Shown here in pieces: positions 1 through 12,408 of a stretch of DNA of 64,000 nucleotides. The DNA is from Dimorphilus gyrociliatus (taxonomy: Eukaryota > Annelida > Polychaeta > Dinophilidae), in assembly GCA_904063045.1 (NCBI GenBank), contig CAJFCJ010000019.1:2920684-2984683 (forward strand), given 5' to 3'. The position numbers were made by a program, and so were the translations under genes. A model generated the notes under the pieces. The model was not told where the DNA came from. It worked only from the letters and a program-made list of their open reading frames with translations, and made no database searches. Numbering within the stretch: the stretch's first letter is position 1; every line of letters starts with the position of its first letter.

Positions 1-835
1 AAGTGGCGAGGAGAAGGAAACGCCCATACATACGTTCATAAAAGGGTGGAAATCGTTAGGCGTAAACTGGATTGGAGGTTGCTGTCGTGTCAACCCGAGG
101 GATATACGTTTAATTCATAGAGAAATGAGTTCGTAATTGTTTCAAAATAAAGGACTTTAATGTTCAATGTCGCTTTGTTGCAATACTAAAAAGAAATACA
201 TGTATATGTAACACCTAAGACCAGTAAAGCACCGCCGAAAATCTCCCAGGGTGAGACGCGCTCGTTGTGTAGAAGATTATTGCATAATATGTGTGGTGGC
301 CGCTCACTAATTCAAACCTACCTCCTTCCTTCTCAAGCGGCCAATGTCGTGAAGAAGCGCAACAGATGCAGGAAACGACTGAACGTAATTGATCTGTGCG
401 GGCTTGACGTCTCGCGTTAGAATCCGTACCCAAAAAATTTCTCACGAAATATTCAAAAGAAACCTACCGACATTTATGAATAATAGAAACGTTGTCAGCT
501 GGTCTGCTGCTAAAGCTTTTTCCTAATCAATTATCTATTAGCCTCGAGTGTTTATTTACTGGCGTTGAAATTGCCAATGGAGGCTCGTGCCCTCAAGGCC
601 TACGGCACGCGACGCCGTTATCTGATTCTAAGGTCCTTTACATGAACCGTACGTGTATCCCGTTGATTTCATCCATTATCATTCCTACCAAAATTTATAA
701 AGCTAATTGACGTTCCTTATGAATACGCGCGCCATAGGACTATAATGGATGCTCATTTACAAGGAATTTGTGAGAAATCCAAGCTTAATTAAACACTCGA
801 ACAGAGGCGGAGCTTGAATAAAAGGCGGGGCTTGT
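1..835. other. 5' non-coding flank of the bHLH gene
   Basis: No supported gene. Short open frames on both strands have no domain or splice context. A CAGCTG E-box lies at 496-501. Just before the bHLH start, two copies of AGGCGGRGCTTG (805-816 and 823-834) form GC-box-like direct repeats 18 bp apart, which may be proximal promoter elements. I saw no clear TATA box. Confidence 0.5.
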
Positions 836-1198
836 ATGGGCGACCCCTATCGACTAGACGCTCGTTTCCGCATTGATATTTCCCGAACGATGGAAGGCGA
901 ATGTTGGTGTCAATTTCAAGCGAATCCTCAGTTTTCAATAATGTCAACGAAAAAGAAACGTGGCCCTCCGAAACAAACAACAACAAAAGAAGTGGTAAAG
1001 AAAAGAAGGTTAGCAGCAAACGCCAGAGAACGAAAAAGAATGACTAGCTTAAATGTAGCGTTTGATAAATTGCGAGAAGTTGTCCCATCCATAAGTTCGG
1101 AGAGGAAGCTGAGTAAATATGAAACGCTGCAAATGGCTCAAAGTTATATTGCCGCATTAGAGAAATTACTACAAAATGCGGACGGAAGTTCACCATGA
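836..1198 (+). CDS. Atonal-family proneural bHLH transcription factor
   Basis: A single-exon gene for a 120-residue nuclear DNA-binding factor. The basic helix-loop-helix lies at about residues 56-111: basic part [13 protein letters not shown], helix 1 around [13 protein letters not shown], and helix 2 with [17 protein letters not shown]. The [11 protein letters not shown] helix 2 is typical of the Atonal/ATOH1-ATOH7 group rather than neurogenin or NeuroD. Such factors pair with E-proteins, bind E-boxes and specify sensory neurons or neuroblasts. The protein is much shorter than vertebrate ATOH1: a short N-terminus and only about nine residues after helix 2. The start could instead be the in-frame ATG at 890 or 941, which would not touch the bHLH. 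No intron is seen, as is usual for atonal genes. The family call is strong; the exact orthologue is not settled. Confidence 0.9.
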   Translation: MGDPYRLDARFRIDISRTMEGECWCQFQANPQFSIMSTKKKRGPPKQTTTKEVVKKRRLAANARERKRMTSLNVAFDKLREVVPSISSERKLSKYETLQMAQSYIAALEKLLQNADGSSP

Positions 1199-2809
1199 TT
1201 TTACTTTTATCGACTGCATAGATTCTTTTTGTTACGAACATTTAAAAAATTTCTTTCTTTATTTGTCATTTCGCTTAATTTTTGTATTTTTCATACGTTT
1301 TTTAAATTTCTTCTTTGAGGAAAATTAATACAACAGAAGCTATTGCGTATGCGTGTGTAAATAACATGCTTCTCTTCCACGAACTACCTTAATTAATGAC
1401 ATAACTCAAATCGAATTGCGACAGGTAAGACGCATGTCAAGCCAGCATGACGCCACATTGATGATCACTTGTAGATTCTTTAAAAATTCTCATCATTTTC
1501 AGAGGCACATTTATACAAATGAAATAAATAGCAATGAACAAAGGCGTCTTTTACTCTTTGCATTCTTCAAAGAGATGTAATTTAGCGTCCTATTACAAAA
1601 AAAGTTTGTTATAATTGCTTGCGGGACAATCCATTAAAGAGGTAGGTCAAAGCTGATCGGACAAGACGTCAAGTAGGGAAGAAGAAGAGTTGGAGGTTAA
1701 GAAGGTCCACCTCCTCCTACGCTTGATAAATGCATCAAAAGAAAACGAGTATGTTTTTTCGCTTTTACCAATTGATTATTTTTGCGTGTTGCATTTTCGT
1801 CGATAGAATGTGTCATTATGTAATTCAATACAATCGTTTTGAAGTATAATTATAATAGATGGCGCTCTCTTTCGCGAAAAAAACAAAGGAACTTATAACG
1901 CAAGCTCAACGTAAATAAGCAGATTGGAAATGAAGCGTGATCTTATTCCGACTCACTGCTTTATCGGAATTAGAAGATACATGTCCTATAGGACTGTATT
2001 CTGACGGAAGAAGAAATGAAATTTGTGCGTGACTTAAACCGATATATAGAAATGTCACATGGCGACAATTTGTCGTCAAAATTCTTAACGATTAAACCGT
2101 TAATATCTCAATAAAAAGAGACAATTCAACAAAACTAAAAGTTAAAATTCATTCAAACATTTTTGTTTGTTTGTTTTTTTTTCTTTTTATCATAAAATTT
2201 AATGTTTTTGTAGTAAAAAAAAAAATAAACTGTTAACTTTCAAAGGTAAAATATTCAGAAAAAAATTATAATTAGATAAATTCTCAACAGTAGAATTTCG
2301 CTTGTCGGCTAAGCAAAATCACTTTGATTTTGTTATTTAAAATGATATGCTTTGTTTTTTTTGCTTTCCTTGTAATACTGAAGTTCAACACAACTGCAGG
2401 CCTTTTTTTCTTTTTCATTTAAACTTTATAAAAAAAAAAACAACTTCCTACTAAACGAATGCTATTCTTTCTTCATAAACTGTAACGAAATAAAAGGTAT
2501 AATTAGAAATGTAATATAATTGATATATAAATAAATAGATAAATAAATAGTATGTGTTTTGTGCAATAGCCGTTTTCAATTTTGAAAGTGCGAATAAATA
2601 ATTGACAAGGTCGTAGAGAGAAGGACGAACTGAGGGTATGGGGGGGGATGAGAGAAGGAGGGGAGAAAATTTTGTATGATAACGACATCTATCGGCAAAA
2701 ACTTTACCTACGACTAAGGTTTTGAGAGTCTAGACGCTTTCAACCGTTCCATAATTGGTGTTCGCACTGTTTGTTTTGTTTGTACCTTGTATACTAAAAA
2801 CTAGATAGA
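1199..2809. other. Intergenic DNA between bHLH and RAPGEF genes
   Basis: About 1.6 kb with no supported gene. It holds an AGATGGCGC word at 1857-1865 (CTCF-like core), a GGAGGT/ACCTCC inverted repeat near 1690-1715, and T- and A-runs at 2160-2230 and 2400-2440. Both genes probably have their 3' ends here, since bHLH reads rightward and RAPGEF leftward. The long spacing could also carry enhancers for the bHLH gene, but nothing in the bases proves that. Confidence 0.4.
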
Positions 2810-5800
2810 TTATCGGACAAAATTATACATACTTGGTGATTTTGAGTTAGTAGTTGAGGATGCTTGCGACCCATGCGACCCTATATTTTTCGCTATCCGC
2901 TGTTGATGGATGGCATCTTCATAACGAGGTAGAGGGGGTCTTGAAGTGCAGCGCTTAGTACCTGATTAAAAAAAATCTATGAGAAGCCTTGCGCAAGTTC
3001 TTTATATTAAATTAAACAGCGGTGTATATACAACATACAATATATTTGTATGTATCTTACAATATACAATTTTCTGCATATTAAAAAAAGACAAAAAACT
3101 TGTCGTCGTTAGCAGAGCGTAGAAAAAGTGTCGATGTGTACCTGATAAACGACTATTAGTCGAAAGTTGCTTGACAGCATCGTCGTAGGAAGGTAGGGGA
3201 GGTCTGATTTCTTGTCGTGCTATATATATACCCATTAATAAACAGCAAGAGCTATACTAGAAAATACTTTAACCTACTTTCTGAAAAGTGACTTTCTACA
3301 CTCGACACGCTGTTATTACCCGAATCGGAATCATTCGATGTCGTTTTAGGCGGACGAGGAGGAGGACGATGATTAGCCTGGGGCGATAAAGCATGCCTCG
3401 GTATTGGATTGTGTTTATCATTATGAGGTCTCGTCTTGGAACGGAGGCTAATTAATTTGTTTACGTTATCCACATTATCCACTCCTGAAATTAAGATTGA
3501 AATTACTTGAATAATAATAAAGCTTTAAGAATTCTACAGATTCAGAAACGAATAAATGAAATGGGAAAAAGAGTTGACTAATAGTTAAACGTAGTTACAA
3601 ACATTTCATTGATAGAGAAACGAAAGCAAGCAAAAATATAAAATAAAGTGTGCAAAAAATCTCTTTCAATATCTAAAAATAAGTGTTGATGGTTCGTTGA
3701 CTTCCATGCTCTAATTTACGTAAAACAACATATGAACCCTCCCTACCATGAACATAAACTGATTGAGTTCTTTTTATCTTTTCTCCAAAGGTCCAGCTAC
3801 GCTTTCTTATGGCGCTAAGACCAAGGTCTATTGCTTTTTAGAGGCAATCATAGATATCGAAAAAAAAGTTACATTTAACAAATGTACACGCAGAATATAG
3901 TAGTAAATTAGATATGAGATGCTAAATTGTTTCTACGGCTTACCGAAAGCATGAGGAGCCAGATTTGGTGAGGATGCTTGATCTCGTTTTAGACTCTGTG
4001 AGGATCCTGTTAAAATACGTCATAATAAGAAAAAAAAATACACCAATCTGACGGTTTACAAAAAAAAAAGAATGTTTTTGACAGAATTTTCTAGATTATC
4101 TAAAAACAAACTGTGTATAAAAAAATTATATATCGTTCTAGGTCTAATTTAAGATAATAATAATAAGAAAAAAATGTCATGTACACAATATGCATTAGAT
4201 TTTCTAGGGGTCATGCATCAAAGATTTCCGCATGAATACAAACTAGAATAAAAAATAACGTTATATAAAAACAAATATATGTAATAAATAAATAAATAAA
4301 TAAATAAATATATATATATATATATATACTATACTATATATAGTATATATCTATATACTTAGAGATAGATATATAGATGGATAGAAACGTATTTACAGCA
4401 TATATATCGTATCTTGAATGTTTATATGCTGTACATATCTACAGTATACAAATAAGCTACTGGTCTGGAAGATACTGTTTGATTTAAATCTTTTTATATC
4501 CTTTTTTTTTCGGCTAACGAAGACATGCTAAAGGAAGAATAAACGGGCTTATTTTCTTTCAAATCACTCACTCGTTTTTATAATTAGGTGACTTTGAAGT
4601 TGACACCTTTCGTTTTGTATAAAAAGCACGTTTGGAAATATATTATTGGTACAAAAATATTAAAAGGTTATTTTTACCTTGATTGTTTTCACATTGAAAA
4701 GACAAGTCTCGTAATACATCTGTATTCTCTATCACTTTTATCTTGCTTAAGTAATCTCTTGATTTCCTAACCATTAACGTATCGTCGTACATCTTCTTCA
4801 AGTTAATTGTTGATGATGACCTTCGTTTTCGTCTTAGGGTTGCCACAGTTGGAGTAGAATTTGTAGATTGATCCCGGCAACCAAAGGCGCTAAAAATTTT
4901 GTCAGAATGTGCTGTTGAGGCTGGCTGACCTTTGAAGAATAACGGTTGCAATGAGCTATGAACTGTTGCCATGTTACAAGCATTGCGGATTTCCTTAGCT
5001 AGCATACGCATCTTCTCAAAATTGATCAAACCATCCACTTTATCGTCGTTTCCCAAATGGATAAAAGACAAATCCTTTTTCAGTAGAGGGAAGAACGGAA
5101 TCATAGGCGGTTGAACCCTCTCGCTACTTACTATATTGCGGTAGTTAGCAAAGTTCCTTATCGGATTTAAAATGTCTTTCATTTCTTCTAACCATTGCAT
5201 ATGTTTGTGATTTACTTTCTCCCAAGTTGAATGAAGTCTAGTTACATGAGTATGATCTAGTCCACTAACAATAGCAAACATTGAATTAAAGTTCTTTAAT
5301 TCCCTACAGTGTCGTGCAATTTTAATGAAGTGTTTTAGAAGTTTAACTCTTCTTATGAGATTTGATTCGTTCAACACTTCAGTAACTACCCAGTATGTTT
5401 CCTTATTTACGAGACGAACGAACGGTGTTAAATTCGGCGTCCCAAAGCGGCTAGACCGATCGAATAATTCGTCAATATACTCCGTCGATTGAATTTGATG
5501 GAACAAATGAAAGTCGTTAAGCGTCAATTGTGCCGCTACTTCAGCCGCCTGTAACTGCAGGAGTGGCGAACGACTTTCGGCCAAAAGCTCGTATTTTTGT
5601 TCATCCGGAATGAGAGGCTGAGTTTCTGAATTTTCTTTAATATAGTACCTATAATCACGGGTTTATTGCAAGGTATAGAGTAATTAACTGGTCTTTCATT
5701 TAAGCACGAACCTGCCGTTTAACGAGCTCCTTTCCGCCAAATTAGTAAGCTGATCGGGTAGACGCCGCTGCTTAACAACGTCTTCGCTTTCGACAGTTAC

Positions 5801-8800
5801 TTCACATAGAGAATAATTCGAACAGTTTTCCGTGATTCCAAACTGCTTTAAGCTAGCCAAAACGGTTTGATGTGCTGTAGTTTGCTGTAAATGTTACAGC
5901 TGGTGTTATTTAATGAAATCTATAATAGACAACAAGTGCCTACTTTACCTTATTGAGGCATATTAGTTTGAATGTTTGATCTGATTTGAACACTTTTATA
6001 ACGGAATCATGTACGGTTCGTATATCACTATCGTCAAGGCATAGAGAGGATAAGTCTGGATTTGAGGCAGACAAATTGAGACGACTTGAACTTGATGAAC
6101 TTAAACTTCTTCTGAGACGACCATCATCAGATGCTCTATCATCGATTATCTCGGATTTTGGTTTGGTATACAATTTCATCAGCGCTTTACGTAGTCTCAG
6201 AGCTTTCGGTCCGCTGCTAATAAATCCCTTCTTTTTCACTACTTCCTTACCTGCAGATGGTGTTCTCACGACTGGTTTCGTTCTTTGAGCTAAAGAATCG
6301 CAGCTACTGGAACTCGACCGACTGCCTGAAGATAAGCGCCGTGCAGCGAAGGTTTCGGTAGTTTCTTGCAATAGTTCATTAAACGCTGAAAATCGAATTT
6401 CTTATATTGAAGTAAATAAATCGAGAGTGAAATTTCACACCCACACATTAAATTCGATTTAACGGTAATCGATAAGTGCATCGAACCCCGTAATATGTCT
6501 TCCGCTCCTTTTTCACTAATGTTTTCGAAATCCGTATTGTTTACTTCTAAAATTTGATCGGCTCTCTTTAAACCAGCCTCGTAAGCCTTACTATTTTTTT
6601 GAACGCTTGCGACGAAAATCGGTGCAGCTTTGTCGTAGCCTCCAATGATTTTAAACTTTAAATCCTCGTATTTTTCGCATTTGCATATTTTAATAATCCT
6701 AGTCCTAGCTTTAGTCGAACACGCAATATTTAATAGTCGTAATTGCCCATTCATTCCTTCATGTCGCAACAAATTTTCAAATTTTTCTAGGAACTCGCTC
6801 ATACAAGCCTCATTTTCGAAGTCATTGAAGTGATTGTTGACCCACAGTAGAACGACCCGTGTTACCTGGAAATGGCGTTATTATCACCCAAGCGTAAAAG
6901 CAGTTTGAAGAGAAAGTACTTACACGATCCCTCAACCTCTTATCGTCAAACCAGTCTAGTAACTTGCACGTCAATTCCGTAGGTGATTTCAGAAACGTGC
7001 GGCACGTGAGTAGAAAATCTTCAACGTATGTTGGATCGACTGTTGAGTGCTCTTGGACTAGTTGCCACATCAATTTTTCATTCGTTCCCTGCAGTATAGC
7101 AGATAACGTTGGCTCATTTAGATAAGAACCTATCTATTACGAACCCTTATTACTATATAACCGCTCTTTGATCCTGCGTCTAATACTCGATATTCCGTCA
7201 CTAAAACGACTTTGTCATTCTCTTCGTGTCTAACTGTATTTTGTTCTCCCTTTGTAGAGATAGAATAGTCTCGGAATTAATTAAGACTTGTAAGTGAGCT
7301 TACATACCTGAGTGAGTATCCGATAATAATTTTCCTGATCTATACAAAGGAATTGGCAGTTATCGACTTTTGTCTTCATGATACCAATGTGTTTTTGAAC
7401 GTTGCGACTTGGTGTGATGCCAAAACTGCATTGTATAAACGAATTAGCATCTAAAGCAATTGCTACTATAAATGTTGTTTTTTTGCGAAATAACAATCTC
7501 GGAAAATGCGCATATCAATGGTAAACGATAAAGCATAGAATAAAATTCCACATATATAACTACTAGAAATGGATTGCAAATGGCTTAATAAGATAAAGTA
7601 AAACGCATTTTACCTATCTCCCATATGCAAGTGAGATATGGTCTTATCCATTTTTTCAACTTCGACGTGCCCATTGAGAATCACAGACCAGGAATCTAAC
7701 TGTTCCCCATTTTGCAGAACAATAGTATTTGACTTTTCTACAACTGCAAAGACCATAACCTTGCAAAGCTCCCGCCTTGTGGCTAGAGTCATGTTGGCAA
7801 AGGCCGGAAGGTGCTGAAAGTTTTCGAGTAAAACGTCAATATCTTCTTCAGTTCGTTCCTTTCTCTCTTTTTCCAAAATTTCTCTAACATTATCCCGCAT
7901 AAGAGACTGAATAGGGGGAGGGAGAAAAATGAAAAAATTACAAACGTTATTGAAGTTTTAGATTCATCAGTACGCTGCACGAATAAATAGCACACCTGCG
8001 TTAAACGAATAAATTGCATATTATAAGAAAATAGAAAATTTTCAAACAATTTCGACATGTTTGCTAATTAATTCCTCGCTAATCCAATCAGAATAATAAA
8101 AGTTTGTCGGTTCAATTAGGCGCTTCTTTACATATATGTCCTATATTGATTGCTGAAAATTGCTAGTAGAACACTACGATATCCAAATAATGAAAATAAA
8201 CGACTAGGTAGAACGTCGAATATGTACAAATGATCAAACGTTCCGGTAGCGAGCTCTAGGCGAACTGCAAAAAAAAAAAAAAACCTAGCGTTCGCTTGCC
8301 GGCATCTCTATAGCCGATCTCATCGATTCGACAACGCCGTTTTTATTATTCATTTCCAAATATGGCCTACTTGCCCATTCATTGCTAAGAATTCTACTGG
8401 CGGCTATAATGTCGTTAACGCCAACGAATACACTAATAGGATATAATTTTTCAAATTGCAACTTCTTATTCCCAAACCACTTTAAACGAATAAGGAAAAA
8501 TACGAAGTAAAAGATTATTCAAAAATTATGCGTTTGCGTGACAGGAAATAAGCGACGCCAAACTCAGCGAAAAATTCTTTCCTTTGACGTAGTTTGTAAT
8601 AATTCTGTCAAGCTACTACTACTAATTGAGAGACTATGGGGGGGGGAGGGGAACTGCAGGAAAGGAAAGTAAGGCGCCAGCAAAACGTAAAAAAAAACTC
8701 TCGAAAAATTGATTGTCCTTAAAAAAGAATTCAATAAACCTAAAAGCGCCATCTATAGTCAATTATTACTTACAGTTTCGCCGAAATCTAAGTAACTCTC

Positions 8801-9446
8801 TTCTTCATCCGAATCGACTAATGTTTCGCTTAATCCCGATAGATCTGCATTTATTTCTCCACTTATTGAACTTTGCATAACGTCTGAACCACTGTAAGCA
8901 CTAGATGTATCGGAGGCGTGTGAATTTCGTTTACCAAACGTCGTAAAAGTCATATGGGATCTGGACAGGTTGACGTCATCACTCGTAGTCTGAAAAACAG
9001 ATAGTATGAATGTATATATTAATATATTTATATATAAATCAAGAAATAGTTTTAATTTGTACAAATTTTAAAAAAAAACTTAATTGAAGGTTGTATTTTT
9101 CACACAATACGTGAATGGAATATTTTTTTTTTATAAAAAAAATCGTATTAGTGAGTAAATTTACCCGATTTAGAAATCCATCTGACGAATGATATTGGTA
9201 ACGAGTCAGTTTAGTTCCGCTGTAATCGTTCGTGAAATTCTGTTTCGGCATGATATCGCGATCGGCGTTCCTATATTCCGTCTATTTTTAAACGGGGAAA
9301 GAGCAAATATCTCTTTTACTACTGATACTGTGTGTGTTTTTTTTTTAAAATTGGTAGGCCTATTAAATGCTTACTAACCAGTATCAGCCCATCGTCGAAA
9401 TCGTATAACCAACAGTCCTTGTTAGCCGGCACCTTTTTATCAAACC
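2810..9446 (-). CDS. RAPGEF2/6-like: Rap guanine nucleotide exchange factor, RAPGEF2/6 (PDZ-GEF) type
   Basis: A multi-exon gene for a membrane-associated activator that exchanges GDP for GTP on Rap1/Rap2 and acts in adhesion and junctions. Domains in order: a Ser/Asp-rich N-terminal part ending [16 protein letters not shown] (exon 8774-8992); a cyclic-nucleotide-binding-like domain ([36 protein letters not shown]; 7617-7912 and about 7311-7466); RasGEF-N (6931-7100); PDZ ([13 protein letters not shown]; about 6441-6868); Ras-association (exons near 5950-6385, 5710-5885 and the start of the next); and a catalytic CDC25 domain in 4680-5655 ([22 protein letters not shown]). A micro-exon at about 3944-4005 and three tail exons follow; the last two each carry a RPPLPxYxDA element. 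Stop TAA is at 2810-2812. The 5' end is uncertain: the exon at about 9384-9446 is only a candidate, and coding may start at 9251. The first cNMP domain of the human protein is not seen. The family call is secure. Confidence 0.88.
4280..4400. repeat. AAAT and TA microsatellite in a RAPGEF intron
   Basis: An (AAAT)n run at about 4283-4310 passes into (TA)n to 4328, then imperfect TATAGTATATA palindromes to about 4400. A simple repeat inside a long late intron, with no other function visible. Confidence 0.85.
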
Positions 9447-9940
9447 TGAAAAATTTAAGAGAAAGAATTTATTAGTCGATCAATAAAAATTCGATCTGTG
9501 TAATGTTGTCAGCATCGTCGTTATCAATTTAAATAGATATCTTACGTATATCGCTTCTTACGAATCATCCTTAATTAGCTATTAAAGTTGTAAAATCTTC
9601 CATATTGTTTTCTAATAAGATTTATAGATTAATAAATTGTATAATTTGATTAACAGTTTTCTCCTACGCCCGCCATAAAACATAAACAACACGCCATTCT
9701 CTGACTCATCCAGGTGCTGCTATTCTCGCGTATACCTGAGCGCCACCTCGGAATTTCTCATTATTAGTCAAAGGCGACTATACGCTCTTTCTTTAATGGC
9801 CAATAGTAAATTCGTTTTGGCGCTAAGTTGTGCAAACACCAAAAAATTAATCGTGACCCGGTTACTCCGTGCCGTTTATTTATAAAACCAACATTGATAA
9901 ATGTCGAACAAATGGGAGACAAATTTCTACACAAAACGTT
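9447..9940. other. Gap between RAPGEF 5' end and carbonic-anhydrase-like 3' end
   Basis: About 490 bp with no supported gene. The complement carries AATAAA at 9875-9880, about 60 bp past the stop of the carbonic-anhydrase-like gene and well placed as its poly(A) signal. A GCGCCACCT word (AGGTGGCGC on the minus strand) lies at 9740-9748. The RAPGEF promoter or a missed first exon could lie here. Confidence 0.5.
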
Positions 9941-10834
9941 CTACCTGAAGATAACAAACAAAACCCCAACCATGCCCGCTAAAATTGTTACTGTCAACGA
10001 GAAAGGAGTTTGTACATTCCACCAGTTTGCGTATTTTGAGTCTCCAGAGTAAACGATGACGTCATCTACTTTGCGCTTTCTAATGTTTTTTGTAACAAAA
10101 TTCCCCGAAGCGTTTTTAACAGACTTTTGGAAAGAGTTAATTTGTTGAGTTGAAAGAGGCACATGACCATCCAAAATATACCAGCGGACACCCTTTGAAC
10201 ATGGGGGCGTTGTTAGAGATCCTCTATAAAAAAAGTAGCTTCCTAAATTAGTTGGAAGAAGTGAGAGTAATGCAACTGGACGAAGTTTCGCACCAAGGCC
10301 TATTGCTTTGGAAAGTGAAGATATAATTTGAGTATAGCCAGGATTGTGTTTTTTAGAATCTTCGATATGAAAAGCCCAAACTGCAATACCGTCTTCTTTA
10401 CCAATAGCATCCTCGTAAGATTTATAAGTTTTAGAAAAATGATAGACTTGTACTTCCATTCTCATTTCTCTATTATCTATAACATGCTCCACTCCTCCCC
10501 AATGGAAGACGACATGACTAGTCTTATATTCTCCTTCTAAACCACCATCCCAAACCAAATAATCTCCTTTCAATTCTAAGTGAACGGTGTTTTCTTTGAC
10601 TACCAAGTTCCATTCAGCTCCTGGTGGGACACTCTCGTGTCCTCTTAATTGAAAGAAAGTGAGATGAGGAAAATATTGGACGGAAGAAGTAGTATTGATT
10701 CGTATAGGAGATTGTCCGCTTTCACAGAGAGGGTATTTTTCGGACCATTTCTCCTGGTGTGAGTAATCCCACGTTTCTTTTAGAAAAACGAAAGAAAGCC
10801 GAGAGATTATGAAAAAGATCTTGTAAATTCCCAT
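9941..10834 (-). CDS. Membrane-anchored carbonic-anhydrase-related protein, probably inactive
   Basis: A single exon, 297 residues: hydrophobic N-terminal signal (about 1-18), an alpha-carbonic-anhydrase fold (about 22-265) and a C-terminal membrane helix (about 276-296) ending three or four residues later, so the domain faces outside the cell. Fold signatures are QSPI, FHWGGVEHVID, GSLTTPPCS and the matching TTPP loop. Active enzymes bind zinc with three His (94, 96, 119 in CA II numbering). Here the aligned residues are Val109, His111 and Gln129, so two ligands are lost and CO2 hydration is unlikely. Loss of 94 and 119 recalls the CARP proteins and the extracellular CA-like domains of PTPRG/PTPRZ, which bind contactin-type adhesion proteins. 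An adhesion or ligand role is my inference. The short tail argues against a receptor phosphatase. A CAG/GTAG donor-like site overlaps the stop, but AATAAA at 9875-9880 supports an end here. Confidence 0.85.
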   Translation of the reverse strand: MGIYKIFFIISRLSFVFLKETWDYSHQEKWSEKYPLCESGQSPIRINTTSSVQYFPHLTFFQLRGHESVPPGAEWNLVVKENTVHLELKGDYLVWDGGLEGEYKTSHVVFHWGGVEHVIDNREMRMEVQVYHFSKTYKSYEDAIGKEDGIAVWAFHIEDSKKHNPGYTQIISSLSKAIGLGAKLRPVALLSLLPTNLGSYFFYRGSLTTPPCSKGVRWYILDGHVPLSTQQINSFQKSVKNASGNFVTKNIRKRKVDDVIVYSGDSKYANWWNVQTPFSLTVTILAGMVGVLFVIFR

Positions 10835-12408
10835 CTGTAGATGGTAGCTTGTCGTCTGCTATTGCAGTATACCCTTCTATGACGTCATAAACGGAGAGCT
10901 CGTGACGGACTGGTTTTCAGTTTTCGTTTAGCCATTTTTATGCTTGTTCCCAAAAGAATAATCAAATAGAGCGAAAAAATAGCAAATAATGGAATATTTA
11001 TTGATTTCTACTCCAGTTGCAGTTTATTCTGTTCACATAAACTAGATGGCGCACAGAACTTAGAAGATCAATAGACAGATGTTTTTTTCAAAGTCATAAG
11101 AAAAATGTATTATTTTGTTTTTAGTGTAGATATATAAATATATCTAATATAAGTATTATTGTCATATCAATTATCTATAATTAATGAGTTACATAAGAAA
11201 AATACAATTATCTTTATCTATTTCAAATCTGAAAAATCTATATAATAATTGATAATCATTTTATTTCCACGGTTCAGCAAACTTTGAATGAAAGAATCGT
11301 TCATTTATATGCAAGTTTCTATCTCCTCTTCTTATTCTAAATTTCGGTAGAATCTTTCCATCGTTACGGAATAAAGTCCCATTTTGGCGAGTAATTTCTT
11401 TGTTTAGTATCTTCTCTCTTTGCGCGTTTGGCCGATAGAACATGTTTATTTCGCGTTCCATTTTTCACAAATATCTTTGAAGTTTAAATTTCTTCTTCTA
11501 TCGAGAGAAAGAGAGGGAGAGAGAGACCTTTTACGAATGTGTCGCTGTCAAGTGCTTACCGGATTAGGGCCGTTTTATGTTAAATAAACAAGAATGTGAA
11601 AGTTTTTTAGATTGGTATATTTGAAAAAGCTGGCAAATATATAACTAGTTGTGAAGAGAAAGAATCTATGCTATTAGTTTATCCGATTAATCAAGGAGAA
11701 AGGATTTTAGCTCAAAAACAAAAAGTTATTACCGGAAATCTTTTCTAAATATTTATTATTTTTTAGAGGGTTAAAAAAAACTTTTCTCTGACGTAAATAC
11801 CGTTTATTTCGTAAATAAACAATAATATTAACATGACAAAACGCGTAGTAAAAGCCATAGGATATTAGAAAATGGGATATATAATCCTCCTTTCGTTCGC
11901 TAAATAAATATTCAGCCTATTTGAAACAGTGCTCCAAAATTAAATTATCCTCAGATCAGTTCCTTAACTAAAGAAGAATTAATCTATAGATTGGATCCAG
12001 ATTAAAAGCCTAAAATATTTCGGATAAAGTAGATAAAATATATTTGATAAGACAATAACCATTATCTCTCTTTTTTAATTATTTATTTACTAAAAAAGAT
12101 AGAGAAAATAACTCAATTCGCTAAATTAATAATGAGAGAAAATTCTCCATTGAAATTTGGTTCTAATATTTTATAATCTTATTATTTTATTAAAAATTAG
12201 AGTAATAAAAGTGCGTTGACATGCCAGCAATCGATTTTAAATTTAAATAAATTGGAATTTGAATATTACTATTTGTTTATCCCCATCGAGTCTGTCCGTG
12301 TCGAAGAAGTCGGAGATTACGCACTTTTTCAGTGCAACGGCGACTTCATTGTCAATAAAATATATCTCAGAACAATTCATTCGTTGTTCAACCTCTTAAC
12401 AGCTAATT
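10835..12408. other. AT-rich divergent intergenic region
   Basis: Apart from the small open frame at 11261-11461, no gene is seen. It must hold the promoters of the leftward carbonic-anhydrase-like gene and the rightward gene at 12409. CTAGATGGCGC at 11042-11052 (CTCF-like word) lies about 210 bp upstream of the carbonic-anhydrase-like start, and a GAGAGAGAGGGAGAGAGAGA purine tract lies at about 11503-11527. Confidence 0.4.
11261..11461 (-). CDS. Possible small basic protein, unknown
   Basis: A 66-residue open frame with a clean ATG (GAAAAATGG context), rich in Arg, Lys and Asn, with no signal peptide or membrane segment. The stop runs straight into AAATAAAATG, which could serve as a poly(A) signal. 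I do not recognise a family. The composition (RNDGKILPKFRIRRGD, ERFFHSKFAEPW) looks more protein-like than the surrounding AT-rich frames, but chance cannot be excluded. Confidence 0.25.
   Translation of the reverse strand: MEREINMFYRPNAQREKILNKEITRQNGTLFRNDGKILPKFRIRRGDRNLHINERFFHSKFAEPWK

Noticed and set aside
9941-9950. CAG/GTAG at the carbonic-anhydrase-like stop as a splice donor to a cytosolic domain
   Set aside because: No open exon with a fitting domain lies downstream before RAPGEF, and a poly(A) signal follows at 9875-9880.
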